Below, in pieces: positions 22,541 to 34,717 of a stretch of 64,000 nt of DNA. Both the position numbers and the translations under genes were made by a program. The DNA comes from Chinchilla lanigera. Lineage: Eukaryota > Chordata > Mammalia > Rodentia > Chinchillidae. Numbering within the stretch: position 1 is the first letter of the stretch; each line of letters begins with the position of its first letter. The stretch covers positions 13,349,808-13,413,807 of the forward strand of contig NW_004955438.1 in NCBI RefSeq assembly GCF_000276665.1. Direction: 5' to 3'. The notes below the pieces were generated by a model. The model was not told the origin of the DNA. It searched no databases and was given only the letters and a program-made list of their open reading frames with translations.

Positions 22541-23640
22541 CACCTGTCAAGAGTATATTGGAGAAGCAGAACCACTGTGAATAACAGAAAGAACTTGTAA
22601 GGTTTGGCCTCCCACAGGTGTGGGAGTTGGTTAAATAGTCTACGTAAGACTGCCACTTTCACATCTGGGGCTGAGGCTAAAGCCACTGGGGCAGGGAGCT
22701 GGAAAGGAAAGTATCCTAGTCACTTTCTTATCACTGAGATGCAATACCTAACACTCACAACTTAAAAGATGAGAGATTTGTTTTGGCTCACATTTTTACG
22801 CCATAGTCTGCTGGCTCCAAGCTAGGACAGTATGGCCAGGGCACAGTGCAAGAAGAGCTGCTCCCCTCATGGCAGACAGTGGAGAGATGAAGGGAGGGGC
22901 TGGGAAGGGAGAAACACTCTTCTAGGTCATACCCTAGGGACCCACCTTCCCCACAGACCCCACCTCCTACCGCCATAATACTCCCATAATCCAATAACAT
23001 TTCAAAAGCCCTGCCTACTGAGCATATGAGGCTTTTGGGGGGACATCCAGATACAAACCATAACAGAAAGTCAGACAGGAAATGAGAATGAAACAGGATA
23101 AATTAGAACCCCAAAGATAAGCTGGAACCCATGAGGACAAACAGAGCCCATATTTGTCTCTACTTGCAGGCCTCCAACCTCAATAATGCTGGAAACCTGC
23201 AGAAAAACTACACACACAGGCCCAGGATCCCAGAAGCTAATAGATGCAATCCAACAGGAGCTGGGGCACTGCAAGCCTGGCCACTGCTTCATGCCAACAT
23301 TATGACACAGCAGATCAGCAACAATATGTGCTGCTGGAACAGAGCCTAGTATCATCACCAACCTTTAGACATACAAGATGCACAACTGCTACTTCACTTC
23401 TTCCCTCCAATCTCACTCAAAATTATTCTTGTGGCCACTACTAACCCAAAATCCAGAAGAGAGGTTCTGGGAACATAATTCCAGGCTAGTTCAGTGGACA
23501 CATTACAATCCCATAACAGAAAGTACACAGCTCTGCTCTCGTTAAATCCCGGGCCTGATGTTTTAGTATTACTTGACTTATGGCCACTGAGACTGAAGAT
23601 CTCTCCAAACGCTGTCATGAAAGTCTTTCTCCACAGCATG
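22541..23640. mobile_element. Old LTR-type repeat split by a MaLR solo LTR
   Basis: The left part has cctcccacaggtgtgggagt and ggggctgaggctaaagccac. It resumes after the inserted LTR with acaggaaatgagaatgaaac, ctggaacccatgaggacaaa and caatccaacaggagctgggg. Read without the insert, the two parts are continuous and resemble an old ERVL-class LTR. The family name is uncertain. Confidence 0.45.
22712..23065 (-). mobile_element. ERVL-MaLR-type solo LTR with exact 5-bp target duplication
   Basis: The ends are tatcctagtcactttcttat and acaaaccataaca. They are bracketed by gaaag at 22707-22711 and at 23066-23070, an exact 5-bp direct repeat as expected for this retroviral class. The body shares the tggctcaca, tctgctggctccaagc and gacatccagatacaaacc motifs with the other copies. 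Confidence 0.85.
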
Positions 23641-23644
23641 CATT

Positions 23645-24350
23645 GATAATTTGCTAACCTGTTGTATTCAAGGTTATCAAAAGATAAAAGAGGTTAGCCA
23701 GCTCAGAGCTCTACAGTCACCACTGTCTTCACATCACTTAAGTTCTAGAGTTATCACATAATCCAACTCTTCACTTTCCATTCAATTCTAGTTAGTCCAA
23801 ACTGGAAGATAAAAGTCTTAGAGTACTTGTGCAATTTCACTGGTGAGTAATCCATTCCAATATCCCATCCAAGGGCATGCTTTCTAGAGTCACTCAAAGT
23901 ACTAAACTGTTTTAGCTTGGATACAGGTAAAAGTAGTTTATTTGGCTGTTGACACCAGTGAGAAAGAATGAGGAAGAATTAAGTGAAATAGACAATAAGG
24001 AGAAACCAACACAAGGATACACTATCAGCTCAATCTAATCTAGAAACACACAGAATGCCTCTCAGAACTTTCCACTATAAAATCAATAAAGAAAAAGCTC
24101 TACTATCAGTTCTCATATGGTTGCTCTAGCAGAACATTCATAACTCTACCCTCCTGGAACATGCGTTTGTGCTTGATGGGCCAGCTCTGACTGGGGTCCT
24201 AAGCCTTAGAGCAGGAATCAAAGTCCTGGGGCAGAAAATGGAAAAGGTGCAGCATGTGTACTTGAAGGGATCTGACACCAACAAAGAACTGGCAAGGCTG
24301 CAGCTGGACTCCACAGGGGGGCGGATAGGGTAGAGGCTGTGCACCAGAGG
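23645..24350. other. Intronic sequence, no recognised feature
   Basis: No repeat or gene can be named here. Confidence 0.45.
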
Positions 24351-24354
24351 TGTC

Positions 24355-24470
24355 AGATATAATACTAATCACACCGGTGTGTCATGAGGATTAAATAAGA
24401 TATGCAAAATGCTTTGCAGAGATATGACAACAAAGCTCAATAAATTATAGCTGTTATCATTAGGTTAGAC
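24355..24470 (+). mobile_element. MIR SINE fragment
   Basis: The stretch gtcatgaggattaaataaga, atgctttgcagagat and ctcaataaattatagctgtt follows the 3' half of a MIR element. It is an ancient mammalian SINE and is decayed. Confidence 0.65.
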
Positions 24471-24904
24471 ACACAGAACTAAGACTGCAGTTGTGGCAAT
24501 GGTAAGCAATGAACAGAAAAAGGAGATATTTCAGAGTTACAACTGACACTACAAGGAGAGAAAATGGTAAGCCAGAACAGAAGACAGAGGAAGAGGTCAA
24601 GAATGTTTCTAGCTAGGGTTCCAGCAGGATGGAAAATGGTAATGTCACTAAATGCAACAGAAAGCTGGAGGAAGCATTATTTAACTTGACAAAGCTGCGG
24701 ACCATCCAAATGTTTTGTGTTCAATGAGTAGTGGGAAATACCTGATGAGAAACTCAAGAAAGGGATTCCTTGAGCTCCAGGAAGAGTAAAAACAGTAACA
24801 GGAAGCAAGAAGCACCCAGTTTAATAAGGAGTGGAAACAGCTGCTATAAAGTGCTCCTTCAAAAACTGGTGGGAAGGAGAATAGTAATAACAGAGGCCAC
24901 AGAA

Positions 24905-25000
24905 GTTTTATTTTGTTTTTTTCTGGTACCGGGAATCAAACTCAGGACCATGCGCTTGCCAGGCAGGTGCTTGTGCCACTGAGCTATATTCCCAGCCCTG
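24905..25000 (-). mobile_element. ID-type SINE
   Basis: The stretch reads tctggtaccgggaatcaaac, caggaccatgcgcttgcca and actgagctatattcccagcc, and is the complement of the ggtacc-type ID. A T-rich tail precedes it on the plus strand. Confidence 0.88.
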
Positions 25001-25009
25001 TTTTTGTTT

Positions 25010-26600
25010 TTTAAGTAAGATTCAAATGTGTTTGAGGCAAGGAGAGCTTGAGAATCACAGAAAGGGGAGGAAAAACTGGAGTGAAGTCTGAGACGGGGAA
25101 GATTTTTAAAATAGGTACTAGAGAACAATCTGCCTCGATCCTCTTTATTCAATATGCTTGGGTTTGTTTTTAATACAACAACTAACAAATGTATCTTTAA
25201 CATCTCACTTCCTAGAACCAACCTAATAAGGTTATAAAATAGGTTGTTTTTTTTTTTTTAAATAAAACCTTGGTCTTTTCTTATTCAATATTACAAAACA
25301 TAAGCTTCTCAGACTGATTTAGTTTCAGTCAAAAGGTGACAATTGTATGCAGTGAGGAAAAAAATCTTTTTCTTGCTATTTGAGATTCTTTTCCCCCTTT
25401 TTTGTCAGCAGGTAAAATTACCTAGGAAGCAACTTATCAGATAAGCTCCAGTTTAGGCAGTGCCAGGACAGTATTGACAGCACATGCACTACTTAACTGC
25501 AAATCTTAATTCCTCCTAGGAGGTTGAATTAGCCCGATTCTAGCAAATATACGAGAACTGAAAAATAAGCTAAATAGCTAGCACATTAAGTTCCTTTCAA
25601 CTGCCAGGTGGTAAGCTATTCTGAAGCTGTTTAGATTTGTGGTTGGGCCTCAACCCGTGTCTCTGGACAGCATTCTGCTGGAGGCAGAACAAAGTTATAT
25701 TTAATGTCTGTGTACTTTGAAACAATGTTGCTCACTTTTCTCTTATTGCCAGGGTCACTCACCTTGAAGACTCACTGTATTTTTGGTGCATAAAACAGCA
25801 GTGTTTACTCATCCAAGTGATTTTGGAATTACACGATTGAGCCAATGTGAAAACTGAGTCAATAAGAAAAAAATGCTTATGAAGCAGTAACAAACAGCCT
25901 TTTTTCCAATACATGTACCAAATAAATTTAATTTAGAAGAACTGAACTAAATATAAAACACTTCAAAAAGAAGAAACAGAACATTAAGCTTACTAAGAAT
26001 TTTGGCATGATCCAGAGAACATGCTCAGGGAACTGACCTCTATGGAAATCACAGAAGCATTTCGATGGTTTTGCCTAAAATCTCTCTCTGAGTTGCTCTA
26101 CAACAGTCTATAAATTTGCATCATGCAGCATGTAAGTTTTCTAGCAACTTCCTGGGTGTTTTCCTCTATCAAGGAATATTTTTTAAATGATCAGGATAAC
26201 AATCTTTTTTAAACAATGAAGCTATTTCTCTTGAATAAAGAATTCCCTTTTCTTCACAATTCACAAAGAAAAAAATATTTACACCCTCAAAACGCCCACA
26301 TTTTTCTGCCACCAAATCTACAAATACACCTGTACCCTCTCCCTGTCCCCACTGCTATAATCACGGCGGGCCTCTCGGCCAGCCTGCCCCAAACCACCCT
26401 GTGCACTGAATCCTGTCCCCGTCAAGCTCAATCTAATACTATTCCTGGTAAGACAGTGAAATAAACAAAAAGCCTTCCTGGAACCCCACAGGCCTTCCTG
26501 AGTCCCTCTCTTCAATCCCCTCCAGAAGCAAGTCTCTCAAAAGTTACCTTTACTTGCATCCATTCCTCAACCTATTCCGATCTGGATCTTTCCACCATAT
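25010..26600. other. Intronic sequence, no recognised feature
   Basis: There is a T-homopolymer at about 25244-25259. No named repeat or gene is visible. Confidence 0.45.
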
Positions 26601-26618
26601 CTCCACCAAAATTGCTTT

Positions 26619-28688
26619 CACTTTTTTTTTTTTTTTTAATTTTATGGAAAAAAAGGTAAAACCAAAAAAAAGTAAAACAAAATTTCATAGCAAGATGATA
26701 GGAGAATAACAATAGTTAATACATTGATTATTATTATCTTTAAAGCAGTTACTCAGTGTACAAGAGACGGGCATACAATATTCTCCAATCAATATTTCCA
26801 CAACCCTTCCTTTTCTATGAACAAAGAGACACTAACAGTATAATTAGCTTGCATTTTTCCCTCTTTTCCCTTCCTTCCTTTCCCTTTTCCCCCATCCTAG
26901 TTCCTTTATCCTTTTGAACAATTTCTTCCCATTTCACAATGTCTAGTGTACGTTTTAGACCTTACTCTTCCAGTGTCTCACATCAGGGAGACAATACGAT
27001 GTTTACACATGTGAGTCTGATTTATTTCACTAATGAGTATGGTTTCAAGTTGCATCCATTTACTTATAAAAGTCTCCAGTTTATCCTTCTTTATGGCTGC
27101 TAGTACTCCACTACAGAAAAATACCACATCTTTTGGATCCATTCCTTGGTTGATGGGCATCTGGGTTGTTTCCAGGATTTAGCTATTACAAATTGTGCTG
27201 CTATAAACATGGGTGCACATATATCATTGTGGTATGATGTTTTTAATTCTTCTAGAAAGATATTCAGAAGGGGAATAGGTAGGTGGAGTGGGACTTCTAA
27301 TCCTAGCTTTTCGAGGTGTCTCTATACTGATTTCCACAGTGGTTGCACCAGTCTACACTCCCACCAACAAGAGAGAAGGGTTCCTTTTTCACCATAGCCA
27401 CTCCAGCATTTGTCATTGGTTGATTTTTTGATGATAGCAGTCTTTCTGGAGTGAGATGGAATCTCAGCATTGTTTTAATTTGCATCTCTTAAATGACCAA
27501 TGATGTTGATATATACATATATTTATTTTCCACTTGTATATATATATATTTTTTCCACTTGTATTTCTTCATCTGAGAAATGTGTATTCACCTCAGATGC
27601 CTATTTTTGGATGGGTCTTTGAATTTGGGGAGCCTGATTTTTTTCAATTCTTTATATATTCTAGATAAGAGGCCTTCTGAGGGACAATTGGCTAAAATTC
27701 TTTCCCACTCTGTGGGTTGTCTTTTCACTCTGTTGTTGATTTCTTTTGCTGTGCAAAAGCTTTTTAATAAGATGAGGTCCCAGTTGTTGATTCTTTGAAG
27801 TGTTTCCTGTGCAGCTTCGGTTTTGTTCCTGAACTCTCTGCCTACCCGTCTTCAAGATTTCCACCTGTTTTCTCTTCCAGTAGATTTAGTGTTTCTGTTT
27901 TAATATTTAGATCTTTGATCCACTTTGACTTTAGTTTAGTGCACGGTGATAGACATGGGTCTAGTTTTAGTTTTCAACATGTAGAGAGCCAGTTTTTCTA
28001 GCACCATTTATTAAAGAGGCTACCCTTCTTCCAGTGATCGTTAGGCTGCTTTGTCAAAGATGAGGTGGCTAAGTGTGCTTGTAGCTGCATCTGCATCTTC
28101 TAATCTGTTCCACTGATCCTCAGGTCTGTTTTTTCATCAGTACCGTGCTGATTTTATCAGAGTAGCTTTGTAGTATGATTTTAAGTCAGGCATTGCAATG
28201 CCTCTTGCCTTGCCTTTGTTGCCCAGAATTGCTTTTGCTCTTCTAGGTCTCTTCTAATTCCAAATGAATTTTAAGAATGTTTTCTCTAGTTCTGTGAGGT
28301 ATGTTAATGGTATTTTCATCAGGAATGCAATAAATCTGTATCACAATTTTGGGAGTATGGCCATTTTCATTATGTTGGTTCTTCCTATCATGAACAAGGG
28401 ATATCTTTCCATTTTCTGATATCTTCTTCAATCTCCTTTTTCAAAGTACTGTAATTTTCAATGTATAGATCTTTTACTTCTTCTGTTAGATTAATAATTA
28501 TGTTATTTTCTTAGAAGTTATTGTGAAGGGTGTGGTTTCCCTAATTTGTTTCTCAGTTTATTGTTTGTATACAGGAATGCTATCGATTTTTGAGTGTTGA
28601 ATTTGTATCCAGCTATGCTACTGAATTTGGTTATTAAATCTAGAAGTTTTTTGATAGTTTTTGGGATCATATATGTAGAGTATCATGT
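26619..28688 (-). mobile_element. 5'-truncated L1 LINE with target-site duplication
   Basis: Read on the minus strand this is the last part of L1 ORF2, its stop and its 3' UTR, ending in a poly-A tail (poly-T at 26622-26638). ORF2 pieces include IKKDKLETFISKW and LETILISEINQT (frame at 26978-27160) and MQIKTMLRFHLTPERLL (27303-27485). Stops and frameshifts show it is inactive. It is flanked by a 15-bp direct repeat, caccaaaattgcttt at 26604-26618 and a one-mismatch copy at 28689-28703. The insertion is therefore complete at both ends and 5'-truncated at about 2.1 kb. It looks like the same subfamily as the L1 at 1-1130. Confidence 0.9.
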
Positions 28689-28709
28689 CACCAAACTTGC
28701 TTTTAATAA

Positions 28710-29380
28710 TGCTAATCAGTGGTCTGCCAAATATCTACCCAGTTCTCTCCTCAAAGCACCTTCTCTCCTGGGCTTCCATAACATCACAAATTTCCTAGGG
28801 TTTCTCCAGCTCCTTCTCTTGGCTCTTTCTCTTCTGTATCCTTTCTTAGCAATTCCTCTTGTATTACATTTCAGGACTTAATTCTAAGTACCTTTCCTCT
28901 CTTTTCCATTCTACAATCTCTCCTAAGGTGACCTTGCCTACTACATGGATTTTAAGTGTTATTCAAAGCTGATGACCAGGATGTTTATCTGCAGTTGGCA
29001 CATCCTTTTTTTTAATTCCAGGCCCATTGAGGGCATAAGGCACAGTGGTTTAGATGTGACTTGAAGAAAGACTACTTTGGTTTTAAAACCAATTCTACTT
29101 ACTTCCTGAGTAGTACAACTGAACAACTTGGTAGCCTTTCTAGCACTAATTTTCACCATCTCTAAGTTGAAATAATACAGCAATCAGTGTTACTGTGTGG
29201 ATTCATGACTTGATGAAAGCACCTACAATATAGTGCATAAAAGCTTTCATTATCCATGGTAACTATTATCATGCATGTTCATGAGAATATACTAAAGGCC
29301 CCTCAAACTTACTTTGTTAAACTAAGTCTTACCTTTTCTTTTACCTGTCCCTATGTCCATCTCTCCTCAGTGACCATCTG
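28710..29380. other. Intronic sequence, no recognised feature
   Basis: The open frames at 28594-28881 and 28959-29183 have no protein signature. The first overlaps the end of the L1. Confidence 0.45.
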
Positions 29381-29787
29381 GGAATTCTAAGGTAGAATTC
29401 TAAAATGACCTCTATGACCCTTGCTTTTGTACATTCTTCTCCCCCTGAGCAAATGACTATGATGTGATATCATTCTTCTGAATAAGACTTTAGACATATA
29501 AGGATCCCCTAAATCAATTGGCTTTATAGAAAGAAAACTGTTCAGGCAGGCCTAACCTAATCATTCAAGCTCACTTCAAATCTGGGCCTAGAAATTAGAA
29601 GAGGTCTGGAACTCAAGAAAGTCTAAGCATTTGAAAGAAACTGACATGTGTTTGCTGGCCTGAGGATGGAGGGGCCACCTAAGAAAGAAAGCAAACTGTC
29701 CCTAAAAGATAACTGTGGCTCCCAGCTGATAACCAGCAAGGTAACTGGAAACTGGCTGACAACTAAAGGAACTAAATTCTATCACCA

Positions 29788-29894
29788 GGGGCTGGGGATT
29801 TAGCTCAGCGGCAAAAGCACCTGCCTGGCAAGTGCAAGGTCGTGAGTTCGGTTCCCGGTACCAGAGAAAAACCAAAAAATAAAAAATAAAAAAA
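29788..29894 (+). mobile_element. ID-type SINE, young-looking, with perfect 15-bp target duplication
   Basis: The body reads ggggctggggatttagctca, gcacctgcctggcaagtgc and gagttcggttcccggtacc, with a tail of ca/a-rich aaaaaataaa units. It is bracketed by the identical 15-mer taaattctatcacca at 29773-29787 and 29895-29909. Perfect flanks and an intact promoter suggest that it is among the youngest insertions in the window. A 211-codon minus-strand open frame crosses it by chance. Confidence 0.95.
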
Positions 29895-30034
29895 TAAATT
29901 CTATCACCAACATGCAGGAGCTTCAAATAGATTTTTGCCCAAAACCTCCAGACAAGAAACCAGTCTGGGTAACTCCTTGGTCTCAGCCTTGAGGATACAT
30001 TGAGCAGAAAGCCCAGCAAGGTCATGAAGACTTC

Positions 30035-30410
30035 TGTTATGGTTTGTGTCTGGATGTCCCCCCAAAGCCTCATGCCATCATGGGGTGGGTTTCTAGAGTT
30101 TATGATTGATTCATGGTCCAAAGTTGGGATTATGGGTGTGAATGCTACACCCTCCCTGGAGCGGGTAGTCTGCATACAGTGTAAGGGAGGGAAAGAGGCT
30201 GTTTGCTGGCACTTCTCCTTTTTGCTCTTGTTGCTTTTACTGTTTTCATAACACCATGCACTGTTGCCCTCCGCCATGTGCCACTCTGCCTTGGAGCCAG
30301 CCGAGTATGGACTGAAGCCTCTATGAACTGTGAGCAAAATAAACCTTCCTTTCCTTAATTTTGGGTATCAGGTATTTTGTCTCAGCAACAAGAGAAAAGT
30401 AACCAAGACA
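30035..30410 (+). mobile_element. ERVL-MaLR-type solo LTR
   Basis: It starts tgttatggtttgtgtctgga and ends aaagtaaccaagaca. It includes a polyadenylation-like aaataaa in gagcaaaataaaccttcct near 30332-30350. It is inserted in the older MLT1-like LTR. The flanking 5-mers (acttc, cattc) differ at two positions. Confidence 0.85.
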
Positions 30411-30639
30411 CATTCTAAATAACACAAGTATGAGCTAATAAATGGGAGCTATTATAAGCCATTCCACTTGTGATAATTCCCTACACAGCAGTCAAAAATT
30501 AATACACCATCTCAACAAAAAGTATCTCTGTACTAGAAGATTTCACATAAATACAACACTTTATTCTGGTAACCTGATCTCTAAATACTTCTCAGGTACA
30601 TGCACAATTGTTTAGCTTAATTATTACCTTGATATTCTA

Positions 30640-31260
30640 GCTGAACTTCTTCAATAGTTTCCTACCTGGCCTCTCCTCATGTGTCTCACTCAAAGCAGTA
30701 CAGTCATTTTGTGCAATGCAAAACTAATCTTAGCATTCCTTCAATGAAATCCTTCAACAGCTTTACACTGTATAAATTGTCTGAACATTTTACTATTAAC
30801 CTACAAAACCCTGCATGAAATGACTCTAGCTACCTTTCCAGCCTCATTTCCTGTGGCTCTCCTACTTGGATGTGGTGTTCAAGTCAGAGGCCTTTCCTCC
30901 AATAAGGCGAGGGTGCCACGCCATTTCCCACTTCCAGACCATCTGTGCTGTGTCCTTTGACAGAAATGCTTTGTCCCCTACTCCCACCTACCTTTCACCC
31001 CATGATAGCCAGGACCTCTCCTTAAACACTACTGCTTCACTGAAACTATTCCTTCACCCCTTGCACTATGTGAGGCCACCTCATTAGGCTCTCTCACAGA
31101 TTCACCTATCTTCCGTTTATCATACTAGTAATCACACAATTAGTAATGAGATCATGTAGTTACGGTTTCTCTCTCTCTCATTTTCCCCTAAAGCACAGCA
31201 TGTAGGACAGTATGAGACCCACAGCAGGAATTCAATAATCCTTGGTAAATGAATGAATCT
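30640..31260 (+). mobile_element. L2 LINE 3' fragment
   Basis: The motifs occur in L2 order: ccttcaacagctttacactg, acctttccagcctcatttcc, cttccagaccatctgtgctg, ccttcaccccttgcac and an ending gcaggaattcaataatcctt, with tgaatgaatc. It is ancient and decayed. Confidence 0.7.
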
Positions 31261-31264
31261 GTGG

Positions 31265-32480
31265 CTGTTGTTCCCAATTTATACACAGCTAAATTAAGTC
31301 AGAGTGATGAGTTTTAGTGATTAAAAAACAACCTAAGTTTCTACTACTGTGTATACCCCCATTAGATTTGTTCCATTCTAGCCCTAATTCTGATGTTCTT
31401 TATAAACAAAGGACAGATGTATACAGGAAAAACAGTATAAAATCATAAGAGTGGATCAGTGCTAAAATTTGGTGTTCCTGCCCTCGTAATGCAACGTCAT
31501 CTTTAGATACAAAGTGCAACACTATCCTTATTACATGCTTGAAATAACTTTTCTTTTAGGAAAAACATAGACTCCTACTTCAGATTACTGATGTGGTTAG
31601 AGCACAAAGTACTTCAAATGACTGAATTTTCCAGTGAAGGATGGGATATTCCACCTGGGATATTCCACCAATAAGGAAACTGGGGGACATAAAGAGAGTC
31701 CTGTGTATGATCTCCACATTTTTGCCAGTCGAATTCTTTTAAATATGCCTCTGTTTTGTTGATTTATCATTTGGGTTTTTTTTCCAAAATCAAAAGTGCT
31801 TCTTATTAATCAGAGAGCTCACATTTTTTCTCTTTAGGACAAACATGAAAATAGCATGAACACAATATGACACTGGTTTGACTTAAGAAGCAAAACACTG
31901 GATAGACAGTCACATGTCTTATCATGTTTTAAATATTACTTATGGTATGCATGTATGTGTTTAAAAATAAATGTACCTACATAATTATATATTTACTTAA
32001 TGTTTGCCTTGTCATAGAAAAGATTTCAGGCACATTAGTATGGTTAATTAAAGCAGAAAAAGAAAAATAAGAATGAGCACACAAATGGGACCAAGAGGCG
32101 ACTCAAGATGCATGCCCACGACACTTGTAAGTGATGTAGGCCTGAGATTTGAAGCTCTTGTGCCCTGATAGAAGACCCACTTCTATCCCTGTTCAGGGAC
32201 CCACTTCAGAACATTCCTATGAAAAGCAGAACAGCTGGTCAAAAGCAACATAACTAGGCTTGATACTAACATCAGAAAGGAAGGTACTCTTTGGGAAGTC
32301 CTTAGAAAAGGTATTCTACTTCTACAAAAAACACACTTTGTTACCATTTTCTACAAAAATAGTTGTTTAAGTAACAGGCTATTTCACATTCTGTCATACT
32401 GGGTCACTCATGCCTGAGGCAAAATTATCTCTTGGTTCATCCAATCTTAAGCAAAATGTTTTAGTTCTATATTGCTACTA
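31265..32480. other. A+T-rich intronic sequence, no recognised feature
   Basis: A local repeat of the 12-mer gggatattccac occurs near 31644-31670. Nothing else is identifiable. Confidence 0.45.
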
Positions 32481-32488
32481 TAAAAGAT

Positions 32489-32685
32489 TAACCTGGGACA
32501 CAATGGCACATGCCTATGATCCTGTATTCTCAAGAGGCTGGGACAGGAGGACAACAAATTCGAGATCAGCCTGGGCAACTTACTGAGACAGTATCTCAAA
32601 ATAAAAAATAACAGGGCTAGGGACATAGCTCAGCAGTAGGTCACCCCTTGGCTGGATCCCCACTACTGAAAAAAAAAAGAAAAGA
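32489..32685 (+). mobile_element. B1-ID composite SINE
   Basis: The B1 half has acacaatggcacatgcctat, gaggctgggacaggaggac and gatcagcctgggcaactt. A short A-rich linker leads to the ID half, cagggctagggacatagctc and ggctggatccccactactg, and an A-rich tail. Confidence 0.85.
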
Positions 32686-32689
32686 AAAG

Positions 32690-34380
32690 ATTAACATATA
32701 CTTGATGGCTTACTAACAACACAAGTTTGTATTCTTACAGTTGTAGGTATCAGAAGTTTGAAACGAGGTCTTAGGGCACTAAAAATCAAGGTGAGGGCAG
32801 AGATGCTCGTTTAGGACATTGTAGGGGAAGTATGTCCCCCAGCTTCTAGAAGCTACTCACATTCCTCAGCTTGTCCCCCTTCCAGGATGGCATCACTCCA
32901 TCCCGGTTTCTTCATCAGTGTCCTCTTTCTCTCCCTCTGCTTCCATTCTCACGTCCTCTTCTCTGACTCTGGCCCTCCTGGCTTCCTCTTATCTATGTGA
33001 TTACATCGGACTCACATGGATCATCCCAGCACAACCTCCGTCCGACCTCAAGAAACTTAGTCATACCTGCACCATGTAGTTTGTAACATATTCACAGTAA
33101 CATATTCATAGGGAATAAGATGTGGACACTGTTAGCTGGGGGAAAAGGGCCCACCACCCAAGACTTCATCATTTACCTGTTTACAACTATCTAAATTATA
33201 AGGAAGGAATATGAGAAAAGCCTACATAACAGTAAAAGCCACAAATGGAAAGTTTAATCGAACAGTTTTTTTTTAAATACAAGAACAAATGATAGAATTC
33301 TTTTAGGCACCACGTTAACTTTCTATATTCTAAATAATTTGATATACAAAAGTATTATTTACGTGATTTTTTTCTGTCAAGAACACGTTGATTATATAAA
33401 AAGAAGCACACCTACACAAAAACTTGAATGTGAAATAAAATAACTGCAGTACCAAGTACTGTACTAAAAATCAGGAACTTTATCTCCCTGTTCTCCCAGC
33501 AGTCACAGGGGAAAATATCTAATGAATATTTTAAAAAGAAAGAAAGAAAAGAAATGAGACAGCTCACTCACAACTTTAGGAATATATGAAGTCTAGAAAA
33601 CTCTTTGGGCTTTTGGAGGATTAGCTACACCTGAACCAAGAGGGAAAGTGCTGGAAATAAACACGAGGGCAAGGTTCTATTTCGGACCTTATTTATACTA
33701 CCTGACAAATAAGACAGAGCAGGAGTGATCACACTTTTAAGGTGCACAGAGAGATCTGTAAATCACTGTGAGAGCTCGAAGGCAATAACTGTGAGAAGCC
33801 CTCCCCTCCCACTGCATTTGAGGATTGATACCTTTCAACAGTGAAGCTTCAACCAATACATAATGTTATTAGATTTTCCCTAGAGGGGCTTTCACCAAGC
33901 ATGAGTTTCCTGTTCATAAGGAAGAATTTAATTCTGCCTAACAAACCAGTTCTGTTTCCAGGAGCTGAGGTTTCAAAATGCTGCCTTGCTTTGCAGTTGG
34001 GGTTAACGTTGGGTCTGATACATTAGATCTACCACCTGAGGCTTCTCCTAGACTACAAGCACAAAATATACACAAATTTCCTTTGACGTAAGAATTAACA
34101 TGCCACTCCCTTTGCATGCAACTAGATCATCATCAACCTCTAAAACTCATGATAAAAAATTAAGAAGAGATGTTCTTTAAGGCCCTAAGGAATCAAGTCA
34201 GGGTACTGTCAACACCCTATTGATATTTCTAACCTTCTCAATGTATGCTATAAAACTAAAGACAGAGTACAAATTCTGCCTACTCATTTCAGAGAAAGTG
34301 TGAAAAAAGGAATAACTACTATGAAAAAAAAAAACACACAAATATATGTGCTACACAAGGTATGATAAAAATACAGTAAA
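32690..34380. other. Intronic sequence, no recognised feature
   Basis: A segment at 32700-33130 has an LTR-like feel (gaggtcttagggcactaaaa, ccccagcttctagaag) but I cannot assign it. The remainder is A+T-rich. Confidence 0.4.
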
Positions 34381-34382
34381 TG

Positions 34383-34690
34383 ATTAAAAATTTTTAAAAC
34401 TTCATTACAGTAAGACATTCCCATTTATTCCCCTCAAAATATTTCCTCCTCACTTGGAATACACTTATCCCACCATTCTTGCCACTTTCTGAAACAGCTC
34501 TGGAAGTCCTCTTTCCAAAGGGTTTTTAGTGGCACTATCACGGCTAGCTCTTTGTCCTGAATTGACAGTCATTTTCACCTTACGGAAGAGCAAGAAGTTG
34601 CACAGAGCCAGATCCAGTGAGTAAGATGAATCAGGACATGCCATAATGGTTTTATTTGACAGAAATTGCCAGAAGTGGTTAATCAACATG
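34383..34690 (-). mobile_element. Decayed mariner-like transposase fragment
   Basis: The minus-strand frame at 34465-34689 contains YSLDLALCNFLLF followed by a Lys-rich stretch and ELFQKVARMV. This resembles the mariner-family block SPDLAPCDFFLFPKLK and the downstream C-terminal region. In mariner transposases the block carries a catalytic aspartate. Here the block is altered and the frame is short, so the copy is inactive. The element's end, with tcattacagtaagacattcc and cccctcaaaatatttcctcc, lies on the low-coordinate side. Confidence 0.6.
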
Positions 34691-34717
34691 AGATGATCAT
34701 AACATACAGTAAATGTT

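Larger units (their letters stand above)
29385..30510 (+). mobile_element. MLT1-like LTR carrying two later insertions
   Basis: The parts follow an MLT1 LTR: cagctgataaccagcaaggt and actaaattctatcaccaac, then gcctcagccttgaggataca-like sequence, and after 30410 the classical end with taataaatgggagctatta and aaaaattaatacacc. It is split by an ID SINE (29788-29894) and by a MaLR solo LTR (30035-30410). Removing both restores a continuous LTR. It belongs to the ERVL-MaLR class and is old. Confidence 0.65.

Noticed and set aside
29702..30337. 211-codon minus-strand open frame
   Set aside because: It crosses an ID SINE and a MaLR LTR. No protein family is visible, and the frame is a by-product of the nested insertions.
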